The notes: generated by a model not told the origin, from the letters alone. DNA of 30,530 nt from an uncultured bacterium (GCA_903916135.1 CAIWVT010000133.1:1-30530), one strand, 5' to 3'; counted from the first letter of the stretch, positions 7,749-15,690 are shown. Numbers and translations are program-made.

Positions 7749-8459
7749 ATGAAAAAATTAGTAAAGAAATTAATCGTCGTATTAAAATTTTACGGATTAA
7801 CAGGCTTAGCAAAACTCAACAAAATGCGAGCAATTAAAGATGCTCATGTTGCCAACCCTACTTTAGTTCCCGACCTGAAGCCTACAACAACTATTGTTGA
7901 TGGAAAATTGAACGATTTGGGCGAACTCTATCAAACCAACGCCTCATTGAAAGAACAATTAGCGAATAACACACAGCTAATTTATACAGCCGAAGATGAT
8001 TTGAATGATATTTTTGTGAGCAAATGGGCTACACAAACACAAACTGCTGCCAACGACGACCCTGCCATTCCAAAGTTGTTGGGTTATGGCATTAAAGGCG
8101 AAAAAGATCCACCTCCTGATTTATCGGAAACGGCTCCTTTGATTTCGGATATTGATATCAATATCTCGGGTCAGCATACTTTACATATCATCAATAAAGA
8201 TAACGGAAAAAAGAAATTGCCCGAAAACGCTTTGCGGACAGATGTTTATGGTCAAACAGGCGGCATATTGCCTTCTAACTTAACGACCTTGATTTCGAAT
8301 GGCGGCGGTTATTTGGGCGAAGCCGTTAAAGGAAAATTCAAATATGCGCTTCCACAAGGAAAAGTGGGAACAATAGAATATTATATTGCAGTGTATGTGG
8401 ACAAAAAAACAAAAAAACCGGCATCGCAAAGCAAAGTAGCGAATGCGATAATTAGTTAA
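7749..8459 (+). CDS. uncharacterised Bacteroidota protein: helical N-terminus, Pro-rich hinge, beta-sandwich-like C-terminus
   Basis: 236 residues, no clear signal peptide (basic N-terminus MKKLVKKLIVVLKFYG without a cleavage site). Residues about 45-105 are helical. A hinge GIKGEKDPPPDLSETAPL lies at about 115-132, followed by beta-rich sequence ending GTIEYYIAVYVDKKTKKP and a short AIIS tail, like an FN3-type strand pair. The same order of parts is seen in the 21987-22760 protein (DEDR, hinge with PTTP, strands, final WAIPLS). I recall a widespread unnamed family of about 240 residues in Bacteroidota with this design. Function unknown. A strong terminator follows. A 21-bp array lies upstream (6540-6791) with the toxin-antitoxin cassette between. 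Confidence 0.7.
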   Translation: MKKLVKKLIVVLKFYGLTGLAKLNKMRAIKDAHVANPTLVPDLKPTTTIVDGKLNDLGELYQTNASLKEQLANNTQLIYTAEDDLNDIFVSKWATQTQTAANDDPAIPKLLGYGIKGEKDPPPDLSETAPLISDIDINISGQHTLHIINKDNGKKKLPENALRTDVYGQTGGILPSNLTTLISNGGGYLGEAVKGKFKYALPQGKVGTIEYYIAVYVDKKTKKPASQSKVANAIIS

Positions 8460-8498
8460 TTGTTTTCGCTACACGCTTAAAAAAGTTAGTGTAAAAAA

Positions 8499-8530
8499 AA
8501 GCTTAGGACCTTGAGGATAGTCCTAAGCTT
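8499..8530. terminator. bidirectional intrinsic terminator
   Basis: AAGCTTAGGAC (8499-8509) pairs perfectly with GTCCTAAGCTT (8520-8530) around a 10-nt loop, preceded by an A-run and followed by a T-run. It can stop transcription both from the 7749 gene and from the convergent polyphosphate operon. Confidence 0.88.
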
Positions 8531-8581
8531 TTTTTGTGATAGGATTGTCTATGGGACAAAAAGAGGTATGCAATGAAAGAA

Positions 8582-9478
8582 TCAGTTTAAGATGGATACT
8601 TTTTTTTGATATTCGTCATAAACTTTGTAAATCAATCCATCTGCCAAGCCGATTTTAGGCACATAAACAAAGCCTGCACGTATCCAATTCATTATTTTGA
8701 TAAAAATGATGGCAGCCGGCACAATAACATCGGCTCTATCGGGGCGCAAACCCAACATTTCGATGCGTTCTTCTAATGTATATTTACATAAATGCTCATA
8801 AGCTCTCATCAAATCGTCTCTATTAATCGTAAAGGTTTCTTTATTGCCATACAGTTTTGTGATTTTGTTGATGTTGCCGCCCGAACCTATCAAATAAATC
8901 CTGCCAAAGTCATCCTGAAACTGTTCCAACCAATCTTTCATCTTTGTCCATTCTTTTGCTTCTATTTTATTGTTTAAATAGCGAATGGTTCCGATTTTAA
9001 ACGATTTTGATTCCACGTGTTCTCTGTTATCTAACAGAGAAATTTCGGTGCTTCCACCGCCCACATCCACATACATTTTATACTTAAAAGGTTCGTACAA
9101 AAGCACATGATTGCTTGCCGTAACGATGTCGGCTTCTTCGTTGCCGCTAATCACTTTTATGTCTATGCCCACTTCTTCTTTAATTCTTCTGACCACCTCG
9201 TCACTATTGGTAGCTTCGCGCATGGCTGCAGTGGCGCAGGCTATGTAGGCTACCGGTCGGTAAACTTCCAACAAAAGTTTAAAAGCACGCATGGTTTTGA
9301 GTAAATGCTCTAATTTATCTTCCGATATGTAGTTTATCGAAAAAACATCCTCACCCAAACGCACCGGAATGCGTATGAGCGAAGCTTTTTCAGCATAAAT
9401 TTGTTCATCACGAAGATAAACATTTGAAAATAACAAACGAACGGCGTTCGTTCCGATATCAATAGAGGCAAATAACAT
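8582..9478 (-). CDS. exopolyphosphatase / guanosine pentaphosphatase family (Ppx/GppA)
   Basis: 298 residues, the short single-unit form of the ASKHA-fold Ppx/GppA family without the C-terminal extension of E. coli Ppx. Motifs: SIDIGTNAVRLL at 5-16 (phosphate 1), ATAAMREATN at 82-91 with the catalytic-glutamate segment (E88), VDVGGGSTEIS at 137-147 (phosphate 2), IGSGGNINK near 197, and LADGLI near the C-terminus. It would remove terminal phosphates from polyphosphate or convert pppGpp to ppGpp; sequence does not separate these. It is the last gene of the ppk - sixA-like - ppx run, 1 bp after the histidine phosphatase, so synthesis and breakdown of polyphosphate are co-transcribed. Confidence 0.88.
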   Translation of the reverse strand: MLFASIDIGTNAVRLLFSNVYLRDEQIYAEKASLIRIPVRLGEDVFSINYISEDKLEHLLKTMRAFKLLLEVYRPVAYIACATAAMREATNSDEVVRRIKEEVGIDIKVISGNEEADIVTASNHVLLYEPFKYKMYVDVGGGSTEISLLDNREHVESKSFKIGTIRYLNNKIEAKEWTKMKDWLEQFQDDFGRIYLIGSGGNINKITKLYGNKETFTINRDDLMRAYEHLCKYTLEERIEMLGLRPDRADVIVPAAIIFIKIMNWIRAGFVYVPKIGLADGLIYKVYDEYQKKVSILN

Positions 9479-9479
9479 A

Positions 9480-9971
9480 CTATAACATTTTAAAGGTGAT
9501 TATAAATTTTTTATCGTAAGGAGCAATGGGCAATTCGGTCCATTTGTCGGCGTTGATTTCGATACAAACTACAGCGGAAGTAATCATTTTTTCTAATTTT
9601 TCGCTCAAGAAATTGTTGGCAAAATCAGTAATATGCGGATTGTGACCCACTATGGCAACTTGAGAAATGGTATCGTCCAATTCGAGCAAAATATCTAAAT
9701 ATTCTGAAGCCGAGGCGTTATACAAGCGTGGCTCCACCACAATTTCGTAGTCTAAAGGAGGAAACGCAGTAGTAATGATGCGAGCCGTTTCGATTGCTCT
9801 CACGGCACTGCTGCTAATAATTAGCTGACACGGAAATTTGTTTTTCTTTATATATTCAGCGATTAATCTCGTACGCTCTTCGCCTTTGGGCAACAAAGCG
9901 CGGTTGTGGTCTGAAACATAGATATTGTCGTGTGCCGATTTTCCGTGTCGTATTATATAGATTGTTTTCAT
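9480..9971 (-). CDS. sixA: SixA-like phosphohistidine phosphatase
   Basis: 163 residues of the histidine phosphatase (phosphoglycerate mutase-like) superfamily, in the small SixA branch. The catalytic IIRHGKSAH is at 6-14 (His9 nucleophile), SSSAVRAIETA at 53-63 carries the second arginine, and VGHNP at 108-112 has the second histidine (H110). E. coli SixA removes phosphate from phosphohistidine in signalling or PTS proteins. Here it lies between ppk and ppx, 45 bp and 1 bp from them. Since PPK1 works through a phosphohistidine intermediate, a role in resetting that enzyme is conceivable; this is inference from position only. The product could also act on an unrelated phosphohistidine protein. 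Confidence 0.82.
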   Translation of the reverse strand: MKTIYIIRHGKSAHDNIYVSDHNRALLPKGEERTRLIAEYIKKNKFPCQLIISSSAVRAIETARIITTAFPPLDYEIVVEPRLYNASASEYLDILLELDDTISQVAIVGHNPHITDFANNFLSEKLEKMITSAVVCIEINADKWTELPIAPYDKKFIITFKML

Positions 9972-10016
9972 TGTTTTTTTTAGTAAATTTGAATCGAAGC
10001 TGAATAAAATGTTTAC

Positions 10017-12089
10017 TTATACCGTTTCTTCGGTTTCAAGAGATTTTTTAAAATAATTATAAATTTCCGGTTGTGAATGTATTTTTTGTTTCGATGTCTT
10101 AGCGTAAGCATTAATTTTCTTACTGCTCAAATCTCGTGATTTAACATTATCAGCCATTTGAATTTGGAGCATCGTCATAAGTTCTTTTTGCAAATCCGTG
10201 TCATAAATGGGGCAAGCCACCTCAATACGGTTGTCGAAATTGCGAATCATCCAGTCAGCCGATGTAATAAAATAATGAGGGTTGCCTGCATTGCAAAACA
10301 CCAGCACCCGTGAGTGTTCCAAAAATCGGTCAACAATGCTGATGGCTTCAATATTATCGCTCAAACCTTTCACACCGGGTTTCAACACACAAATACCTCT
10401 GACAATAAGATTGATTTTCACGCCTGCCTGGCTCGCCTTATACAGTTTTTGGATGATGGTTTCGTCAACCAAATTGTTTAATTTTATCAGAATCCATGCC
10501 GGTTTATTGGCTTTTGCATTCCGAATTTCATGCGAAATCATTTTCATAAAAGTATTACGCATCATGAACGGCGCCAACACTAATGCTTTATATTTCATTG
10601 GACGATAATTGGCTTCCATTTGATTAAAGGCGTTCGCCACGTCGGCAGTAATCTTAGAATCGGAGGTCAACAAACTATCATCGGCATAAACACGTGCCGT
10701 ATCTTCATTAAAATTCCCCGTACCTATGTTAGCATAAAAGATGTTTTTTTCATTCTCTTTGCTTCGAATCAAAATCAATTTGCTGTGGACTTTAAAGCCC
10801 GGAATTCCTTGTATGACACGCACGCCTTCTTCCTGCAAAAGTTCCGTCCAAAAAATATTTGCCTCTTCATCAAATCGCGCTTGCAACTCCATGAAAACAG
10901 TAACTTTCTTTCCATTTCGGGCAGCATTCAGCAAGGCATTAATCACATCAGAATTTTTTGCTGCGCGATAAATAGTCATTTTTATGGAGCGCACTTTAGG
11001 GTCAATGGATGCTTCACGCAACATATCAATGATGATTTGAAAAGATTGATACGGATAATGCAGCATGATATCTTTTTTTCGAATAACAGAAAGTATGCTT
11101 TTATGAGTGGGAAGGTCTTTATGGCGCAATGGTGGCAAAGGGTCGTATTCCAATTCGGGATGATCCAGATTAGGGAAGTGCATGAAATCTTTAAAGTTAT
11201 GATACCTGCCTCCACCTCTAATGGGGTCTTCTTTACGAATCTTCAACAGTTTGGTTAAGGTTTTTAACAACGCGATTGGCATGTCTTTGTCATAAACAAA
11301 TCGTACAGGATTTCCTTTTTTTCGTTGTTTCAGGCTTTCGGTCATGGTTTCCAAAAAACTTTTCGACACATCGGTGTCAATATCAATCTCAGCATCCAAG
11401 GTAATTTTCACCGTATAGGCGCTAAAAGCATCCCACCCAAAAACCGAAAATATATCCGACAAACAATAACGCACGATATCGTCCAATAGAATCACATATT
11501 TTTTATCGCCCTCGGTGGGTAAAATACAAAACCTCGAAATAGTTTTGGTGGGCAACTCAATCAGCGCATATTCTTCCTTAATCAACCTGCTTTTCCTGCG
11601 CAAACTCACCGCCAAATAGATTGACCTGTCGCGCAGGGTCGAAATATCTTTCAAATTGCTTATCATTATCGGAAAAAGACAGGGGCGAATGGTTTCCAAA
11701 AAATATTTTTTCAGATAAACGCCTTGCTCGGCAGAAAGTTCCGTTTCATTTATGATAAACAAATTCTTAGAAGCCATCTCCTCAAGAATTTGATGATATG
11801 TCTTCATAAATTCTTTTTCCTCGATACTAACAATTTCGTCAATTTGGTCTAACACTTTTCGGGGGTCCACTAAACCTGCTTCCTGCGTTTGCTGTATTTT
11901 CAACAAACGCGTCAAGGTAGCCACACGTACACGAAAAAACTCGTCTCTATTGTTCGAAAAAATGCCAAGAAACCTGAGTCGCTCTATCAATGGATTTCGT
12001 GAGTCTGCTGCTTCTTGCAACACTCTTCCATTGAAATACAGCCAACTAACTTCTCTGTTTAGTAATTCCGATTTTTCTTTTTTATTCAA
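10017..12089 (-). CDS. ppk: polyphosphate kinase PPK1
   Basis: 690 residues, full length for PPK1, which reversibly makes polyphosphate from ATP. All four regions are present: N-terminal domain ([18 protein letters not shown] at 10-27, NNRDEFFRVRVATL at 46-59), head domain, and two phospholipase-D-like C-terminal domains with GFKVHSKL (H435, the phosphorylated histidine), IGTGNFNE (455-462), FLEHSRVLVF (H592) and SADWMIRNFDNRIEV (610-624). The start codon is TTG: the only upstream in-frame stop lies a few codons before it, no ATG intervenes, the next internal Met is at residue 95, and the conserved LNREVSW motif begins at residue 10. It heads the ppk - sixA-like - ppx operon. Its promoter carries 11-bp repeats typical of OmpR/PhoB-family sites, and a broken copy of its 5' end lies 2.6 kb away. 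Confidence 0.95.
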   Translation of the reverse strand: MNKKEKSELLNREVSWLYFNGRVLQEAADSRNPLIERLRFLGIFSNNRDEFFRVRVATLTRLLKIQQTQEAGLVDPRKVLDQIDEIVSIEEKEFMKTYHQILEEMASKNLFIINETELSAEQGVYLKKYFLETIRPCLFPIMISNLKDISTLRDRSIYLAVSLRRKSRLIKEEYALIELPTKTISRFCILPTEGDKKYVILLDDIVRYCLSDIFSVFGWDAFSAYTVKITLDAEIDIDTDVSKSFLETMTESLKQRKKGNPVRFVYDKDMPIALLKTLTKLLKIRKEDPIRGGGRYHNFKDFMHFPNLDHPELEYDPLPPLRHKDLPTHKSILSVIRKKDIMLHYPYQSFQIIIDMLREASIDPKVRSIKMTIYRAAKNSDVINALLNAARNGKKVTVFMELQARFDEEANIFWTELLQEEGVRVIQGIPGFKVHSKLILIRSKENEKNIFYANIGTGNFNEDTARVYADDSLLTSDSKITADVANAFNQMEANYRPMKYKALVLAPFMMRNTFMKMISHEIRNAKANKPAWILIKLNNLVDETIIQKLYKASQAGVKINLIVRGICVLKPGVKGLSDNIEAISIVDRFLEHSRVLVFCNAGNPHYFITSADWMIRNFDNRIEVACPIYDTDLQKELMTMLQIQMADNVKSRDLSSKKINAYAKTSKQKIHSQPEIYNYFKKSLETEETV

Positions 12090-12134
12090 TTCTTTATAAC
12101 TTAGCGTTCAAATTAATTTTTCAACTTGAAGTGC

Positions 12135-12191
12135 CAAAATTAAATATTACTGAGTTATTGAATATTACGAAAAGTTTAAGTTTACATTAAG
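12135..12191 (-). promoter_or_regulatory. ppk promoter: -7 box plus three 11-bp phased repeats (PHO-box-like)
   Basis: The -7 box is CAAAATTA on the plus strand (12135-12142), i.e. TAATTTTG for ppk. After 20 bp come three heptamers 11 bp apart, written on the plus strand: TATTACG (12163), GTTTAAG (12174) and CATTAAG (12185). Their TTA cores start at 12165, 12176 and 12187. Direct repeats of 11 bp, seven conserved plus four AT-rich, are the known layout of PhoB sites and related OmpR-family sites. They occupy the -33 region, and no recognisable -33 element is present, as expected for an activated promoter. Regulator identity is inference. Confidence 0.6.
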
Positions 12192-12432
12192 TTTTGAGGA
12201 GAAAAGCGACTCTTTTGGATAAGTTTTTTTGATTTCATGTTTCAATCCACCGTATTTTTCTTTTGTATCTATCTTTTTTCGCATAACTATCAAAACAAAA
12301 TTGCTCATCTAAACGGATAATGTTTGTCTAAAGAAATTAAGACATAACGAATGTTAGGTCAAAGTTCCGATACTCAACAATTATTTGATAATTTGATGAT
12401 GTAAACAAAATATGTACGTGAAGTTGAAGTGC

Positions 12433-12440
12433 TAATTTTG
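12433..12440 (+). promoter_or_regulatory. -7 box upstream of the secreted PHP gene
   Basis: TAATTTTG matches TAnnTTTG, 32 bp before the ATG at 12473. The 11-bp TTA repeats seen at the ppk promoter are not present at the corresponding position. The rest of the 12090-12472 gap carries the ppk promoter and no other coding signal. Confidence 0.5.
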
Positions 12441-12472
12441 ATGCCATTAATTAACTAAAAATTTTAAGCACT

Positions 12473-13789
12473 ATGAAGAAAAAATTATTTTCAATTTTGA
12501 CAGTATTTGTCATCACCGCCAACGTTTGCTTTTCGCAAACAGGGAATTGGTATAAAGGTGACTTACATTCCCACAGCACCTACAGCGATGGTGACTCGCC
12601 TGTATCGAGCATTATTGCTAATGCCGAAAGCAAAGGATTCAACTTTTATGTGATTACCGACCACGACAACACTTACACCCCTTATGTGGGCAATCCTATC
12701 ACGTGGTCGGACACAGCCTATCATAGCAACAACATGATTTTGCTTTATGGTATGGAATGGACAACCGACATTGGTCATGCAGGCATTTGGAACAGCGCCC
12801 CATTTCCTTACGACTCTATATTTGCTGCCAACACAGCGAAACAACCTGCTAAAGCTGCAAGTATAGTCAAATCGCAAGGCGGATTATTCTCAATAAATCA
12901 TCCATTAAATGGCGCATTGCTTTGGGATGTAGGTTATGATTTCGAATTTCCAAGTATTGAAATACTCAATGGTCCTATTTCTTACCTGCTGAGCAATAAT
13001 AATAGTGTTATTACCACCGTTTGGGAACCATTATTGATGTCGGGCAAAAGAATTACGGGCGTAGGTGGTAGTGATATGCACAAACTCAGTTATTGGCTTC
13101 CTTCTGTGTATCCAAATTTAGGTTCGCCTTCCACATGGGTTTATTCAGCAGAACCAAATGGAGAAGGAATTATTGATGGAATAAGAAACGGGCATGTTTG
13201 TATCAGCAATTCGCCAACCGATCCGCGTTGTGAGTTCTTTGCAGATATACATGGGAATAATACCTTTAATTATATGATGGGAGATGCCATTGCCGACACC
13301 AATTCTGCCGTAACTTTTCGCGTTAATTTGGTTGGCAGTGGCTCAAATTTAAGTGTAAAAGTGATTAAAAATGGCATACCGCTCTTTAGTCAACCCCTTG
13401 CTATTTCTTCTTCAAATCCAACGATAGAATTTACCGACACTCCCTATCAAAGAGCATTCTATCGTATTGAATTGTTATCGGGAAGCAGTAGCATTTCTTG
13501 GACTAACCCTATTTATTGTGGATATCAAACAGAAACGATTGCCGCTGTGGCATCAAATGATATAGCAAATCAAATCTCCATCTACCCTAACCCTACTCAA
13601 AACCTTGTTAATGTCCAAAACAACACGCATGAAACCATAAGCATTAACCTCATCAATGTATGTGGACAGACTTTAAAATCTGTAACTTCAAGCGACGAAT
13701 TAATTACAATTGGAATGGAAACTTTGAGCAAAGGTATCTATTTCATTAAGATAAACAATTACAAAACCTTCAAGATTATCAAGCAATAA
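12473..13789 (+). CDS. secreted PHP-domain metallohydrolase (CehA/McbA-like) with T9SS sorting tail
   Basis: 438 residues. A signal peptide (MKKKLFSILTVFVITANVCFSQ) exports it. Residues about 26-260 form a PHP domain with metal ligands in GDLHSHSTYSDGD (H32, H34), ITDHDN (D63, H64), GMEWT (E95), GHAG (H102), INHP (H143) and GGSDMH (D201, H203). This pattern fits the CehA/McbA branch, which hydrolyses phosphoesters or amide/ester bonds. A beta-sandwich-like region follows (about 260-355), then a type A T9SS C-terminal domain from about 365 (ISIYPNPTQNLVNV ... GIYFIKI) that directs export across the outer membrane. It stands alone between ppk and a membrane protein, with its own promoter and a perfect terminator. 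Substrate unknown; an extracellular phosphoesterase role would suit the neighbourhood but is inference. Confidence 0.85.
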   Translation: MKKKLFSILTVFVITANVCFSQTGNWYKGDLHSHSTYSDGDSPVSSIIANAESKGFNFYVITDHDNTYTPYVGNPITWSDTAYHSNNMILLYGMEWTTDIGHAGIWNSAPFPYDSIFAANTAKQPAKAASIVKSQGGLFSINHPLNGALLWDVGYDFEFPSIEILNGPISYLLSNNNSVITTVWEPLLMSGKRITGVGGSDMHKLSYWLPSVYPNLGSPSTWVYSAEPNGEGIIDGIRNGHVCISNSPTDPRCEFFADIHGNNTFNYMMGDAIADTNSAVTFRVNLVGSGSNLSVKVIKNGIPLFSQPLAISSSNPTIEFTDTPYQRAFYRIELLSGSSSISWTNPIYCGYQTETIAAVASNDIANQISIYPNPTQNLVNVQNNTHETISINLINVCGQTLKSVTSSDELITIGMETLSKGIYFIKINNYKTFKIIKQ

Positions 13790-13813
13790 TAAATGAATAT
13801 CTACTACTAAAAA

Positions 13814-13838
13814 AAAGGCTTGACAATGTCAAGCCTTT
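13814..13838. terminator. intrinsic terminator after the secreted PHP gene
   Basis: AAAGGCTTGA and TCAAGCCTTT form a hairpin around CAATG, flanked by an A-run and a T-run, 24 bp after the stop codon. The symmetry lets it also terminate transcription from the minus side. Confidence 0.85.
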
Positions 13839-13986
13839 TTTTATTTATTGAAGATCAGAAAACTTTCCCTATGATAATTTTGTGAAATTTAAACAGGTGT
13901 TGAACTTCCTGATCTATATATGCATTTTTGTTTATTAATGCCTACTGTGAAAACTTACCTCTAAACATGAATGTTTACATTCATAT

Positions 13987-14388
13987 TTATTCAAACCCTA
14001 ATTCCATATTCTTTGAAAAAATATTGAATAGAAAAAAATGAACCAATAATCCTAAACCCCAATACAAACCGCCTAAGTGAACATAACTTATGTTTTCACA
14101 GTTCGATTGAAGATTATAATGAAACCAAAGCTCAGCAATACTATTGCAAATAGCATAAGTTATAATATGATACTTGAAACTTAAATCTACAATAGAAATT
14201 GAAACGTTTTCTTTTCTGCCAAATAACCACACGAAAAAGAATATAGAACCAAAATAAAAAAATTGAAAAGCCAAAACGAAACGCAACTCATTATAATTAT
14301 GAATAATGTTTAATCCATATTGGTAAGCAACAGACAATAGGATAAGTACTCCGGCAAATTTCAATTGATTTCTTGTAATTATTTTCAT
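13987..14388 (-). CDS. uncharacterised four-TM membrane protein
   Basis: 133 residues with hydrophobic segments at about 11-28, 36-56, 68-88 and 103-124. The first loop contains QYGLNIIHNYNELRF and the third region AICNSIAELWFHYN, with one cysteine each side of the loop near 81 and 96. No family recognised. It lies in the 2.3-kb segment that separates the intact ppk promoter from its duplicated remnant, so it may have arrived or been rearranged together with the secreted PHP gene. No matching promoter element is evident. Confidence 0.5.
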   Translation of the reverse strand: MKIITRNQLKFAGVLILLSVAYQYGLNIIHNYNELRFVLAFQFFYFGSIFFFVWLFGRKENVSISIVDLSFKYHIITYAICNSIAELWFHYNLQSNCENISYVHLGGLYWGLGLLVHFFLFNIFSKNMELGFE

Positions 14389-14551
14389 GATTATTTATTT
14401 GATTTCGTTTACAAACAAGGTTTTGGTTTAGTTTGTTTGAATAATCTTTTTTGTGATTATTTTATCGTTGATAGATAATTTCAAAAAATAAACTCAGGAT
14501 GAATAACCCAATTGTTTTGCATCAAAATTGAAAGTGTGTTTCCCTGCATCT

Positions 14552-14671
14552 AAATCTGAGTCGCTCTATTAATGGATTTCGTGTGTCTGCTGCTTCTTGC
14601 AACACTCTGCTATTGAAATACAGCCAACTAACTTCTCTATTTACTAATTCCGGTTTTTCTTTTTTATTAAA
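14552..14671 (-). pseudogene. 5' fragment of a duplicated ppk gene
   Basis: The minus strand encodes [20 protein letters not shown] and continues through [10 protein letters not shown], matching intact PPK1 residues from the N-terminus to about 40 with only a few changes (L to V, G to S, S to T). The match then ends abruptly and an unrelated frame meets a stop. The TTG start of intact ppk (12087-12089) corresponds to TTT here (14669-14671), so the start is lost. The offset from the true gene is a constant 2582 bp with no indel through this part. Confidence 0.88.
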
Positions 14672-14714
14672 TTCTTTATAACTTAGCGTGTATTTTTTTC
14701 TCCATTTTAAAAGT

Positions 14715-14771
14715 CAAAAGTAAATAATACTGAGCTATTTAGTATTACTAAATCATTATGTTTATATTAAG
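14715..14771 (-). promoter_or_regulatory. promoter of the ppk remnant, with preserved -7 box and 11-bp repeats
   Basis: CAAAAGTA (14715-14722, TACTTTTG on the minus strand) keeps a full TAnnTTTG match. Twenty bases on lie TATTACT (14743), CATTATG (14754) and TATTAAG (14765), with TTA cores exactly 11 bp apart and in the same register as at ppk, although intervening bases differ. Preservation of these positions suggests the site may still bind the regulator; whether it makes a transcript is unknown. Confidence 0.5.
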
Positions 14772-14852
14772 TTTTGGAAAGAAAAGCTACCCTTTTCAGT
14801 TGAGTTTATCGTCAGATAAACCATTAATACAAATTCATTTTTAGCCCTTCAA

Positions 14853-14936
14853 TGTTATGTTTACATTAAGACAACATTAAGATTTCATTAAGTTCTTTTA
14901 TAGTTGTTTATTGTTTAGATATTATGTATATTTTTG
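14853..14936 (+). promoter_or_regulatory. response-regulator promoter with CATTAAG x3 at 11-bp spacing
   Basis: Three identical CATTAAG heptamers begin at 14864, 14875 and 14886, each 11 bp apart, preceded in phase by TGTTATG at 14853. A -7 box TATTTTTG lies at 14929-14936. The array is probably an autoregulatory site for the PhoB/OmpR-like regulator encoded just downstream. Relative to the gene, the heptamers point the opposite way from those at ppk, and the distance to the -7 box is 36 bp rather than 20, so the mode of control may differ. Confidence 0.62.
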
Positions 14937-14954
14937 TCTTTCTTACTTTTTGAA

Positions 14955-15635
14955 ATGAAAAATAAAGATTATAAAATACTATTGGTGGACGATGAAGCGG
15001 ATGTGCTCGATATGCTCGAAGCTATTCTGACTAAGGAAAAATATACCGTTTTAAGAATCGGAAATGGTGAAGATGCTTTGCGCATTGCTGAAGAAAACAA
15101 ACCTCATCTCATCATTTTGGATGTGATGATGCCCGGATTGGATGGCATAGAAACCTGCAAAGAAATGAAAACTATTTCGTCATTACATAAATCTATCATC
15201 GTATTTCTGACGGCTCGTGGCGAAGACTTTTCTCAAATTGCAGGATTTGATGCCGGTGCCGATGATTATATCGTGAAACCTATCAACCCCCGTTTGCTCG
15301 TCCGCAGAGTGAAAGCTTTGTTGAGACGTTTCACTTATTTTGAAGACACCTTCGATAAAAAAATTGTGGGCGATATCGTTATTTATAAAGAAAAATATAT
15401 GGTGGTTCATAATGATGAAGAAATCATACTGCCAAGAAAAGAATTTGAATTGTTGTGGTTGTTGGTATCCAAAGTAAACAAGGTGTTCACCCGCCACGAA
15501 ATATTTTCTACCATTTGGGGACAAACCCTGTCGAGCGAAAGAACCATGGATGTGCATGTACGCAAGGTGCGCGAGAAACTAAAAATCGAAAACATCAAAA
15601 CCGTGAAAGGCGTCGGTTATAAATTTGAAGTGTAA
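14955..15635 (+). CDS. PhoB/OmpR-family response regulator
   Basis: 226 residues from the ATG at 14955. An upstream TTG at 14934 is in frame but lies inside the -7 box, so it is unlikely to be the start. The receiver domain (about 5-120) has acidic pocket DDE (12-14), phosphoacceptor D56 in LDVMMPGLDG, T86 and K108 in IVKP. A winged-helix DNA-binding domain follows (about 130-226) with LPRKEFELLWLL, a recognition-helix region ERTMDVHVRKVREKL and the wing KGVGYKF. Such proteins dimerise on direct repeats spaced about one helical turn, matching the 11-bp repeats found at four promoters in this window and at its own. No histidine kinase gene is in the window. PhoB-like function is inferred from the neighbouring ppk and site geometry. 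Confidence 0.9.
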   Translation: MKNKDYKILLVDDEADVLDMLEAILTKEKYTVLRIGNGEDALRIAEENKPHLIILDVMMPGLDGIETCKEMKTISSLHKSIIVFLTARGEDFSQIAGFDAGADDYIVKPINPRLLVRRVKALLRRFTYFEDTFDKKIVGDIVIYKEKYMVVHNDEEIILPRKEFELLWLLVSKVNKVFTRHEIFSTIWGQTLSSERTMDVHVRKVREKLKIENIKTVKGVGYKFEV

Positions 15636-15690
15636 CAGCAATTAATACAACTTAGATCTTCTTGAATTTTTAAAAAGCTTACTAAAATAA

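Larger units (their letters stand above)
14552..14810. repeat. duplicated block: ppk 5' end and promoter, direct repeat of 11970-12230
   Basis: The block matches 11970-12230 in the same orientation. The coding part and the first 20 bases upstream are highly similar. The promoter part is more diverged, with small indels, but can still be aligned to about 14810, including the -7 box and the phased repeats. Together the two copies flank 12231-14551, which holds the secreted PHP gene and the small membrane protein. The rest of the 14389-14954 gap is the response-regulator promoter. Confidence 0.85.

Noticed and set aside
10620..11258. 212-residue plus-strand frame opposite ppk
   Set aside because: It runs antisense to well-conserved PPK1 catalytic sequence and has no protein-like features.
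12335..12358. AATTAAG and TGTTAGG before the secreted PHP gene as regulator sites
   Set aside because: They are 17 bp apart, not 11, and not in the register found at the other promoters.
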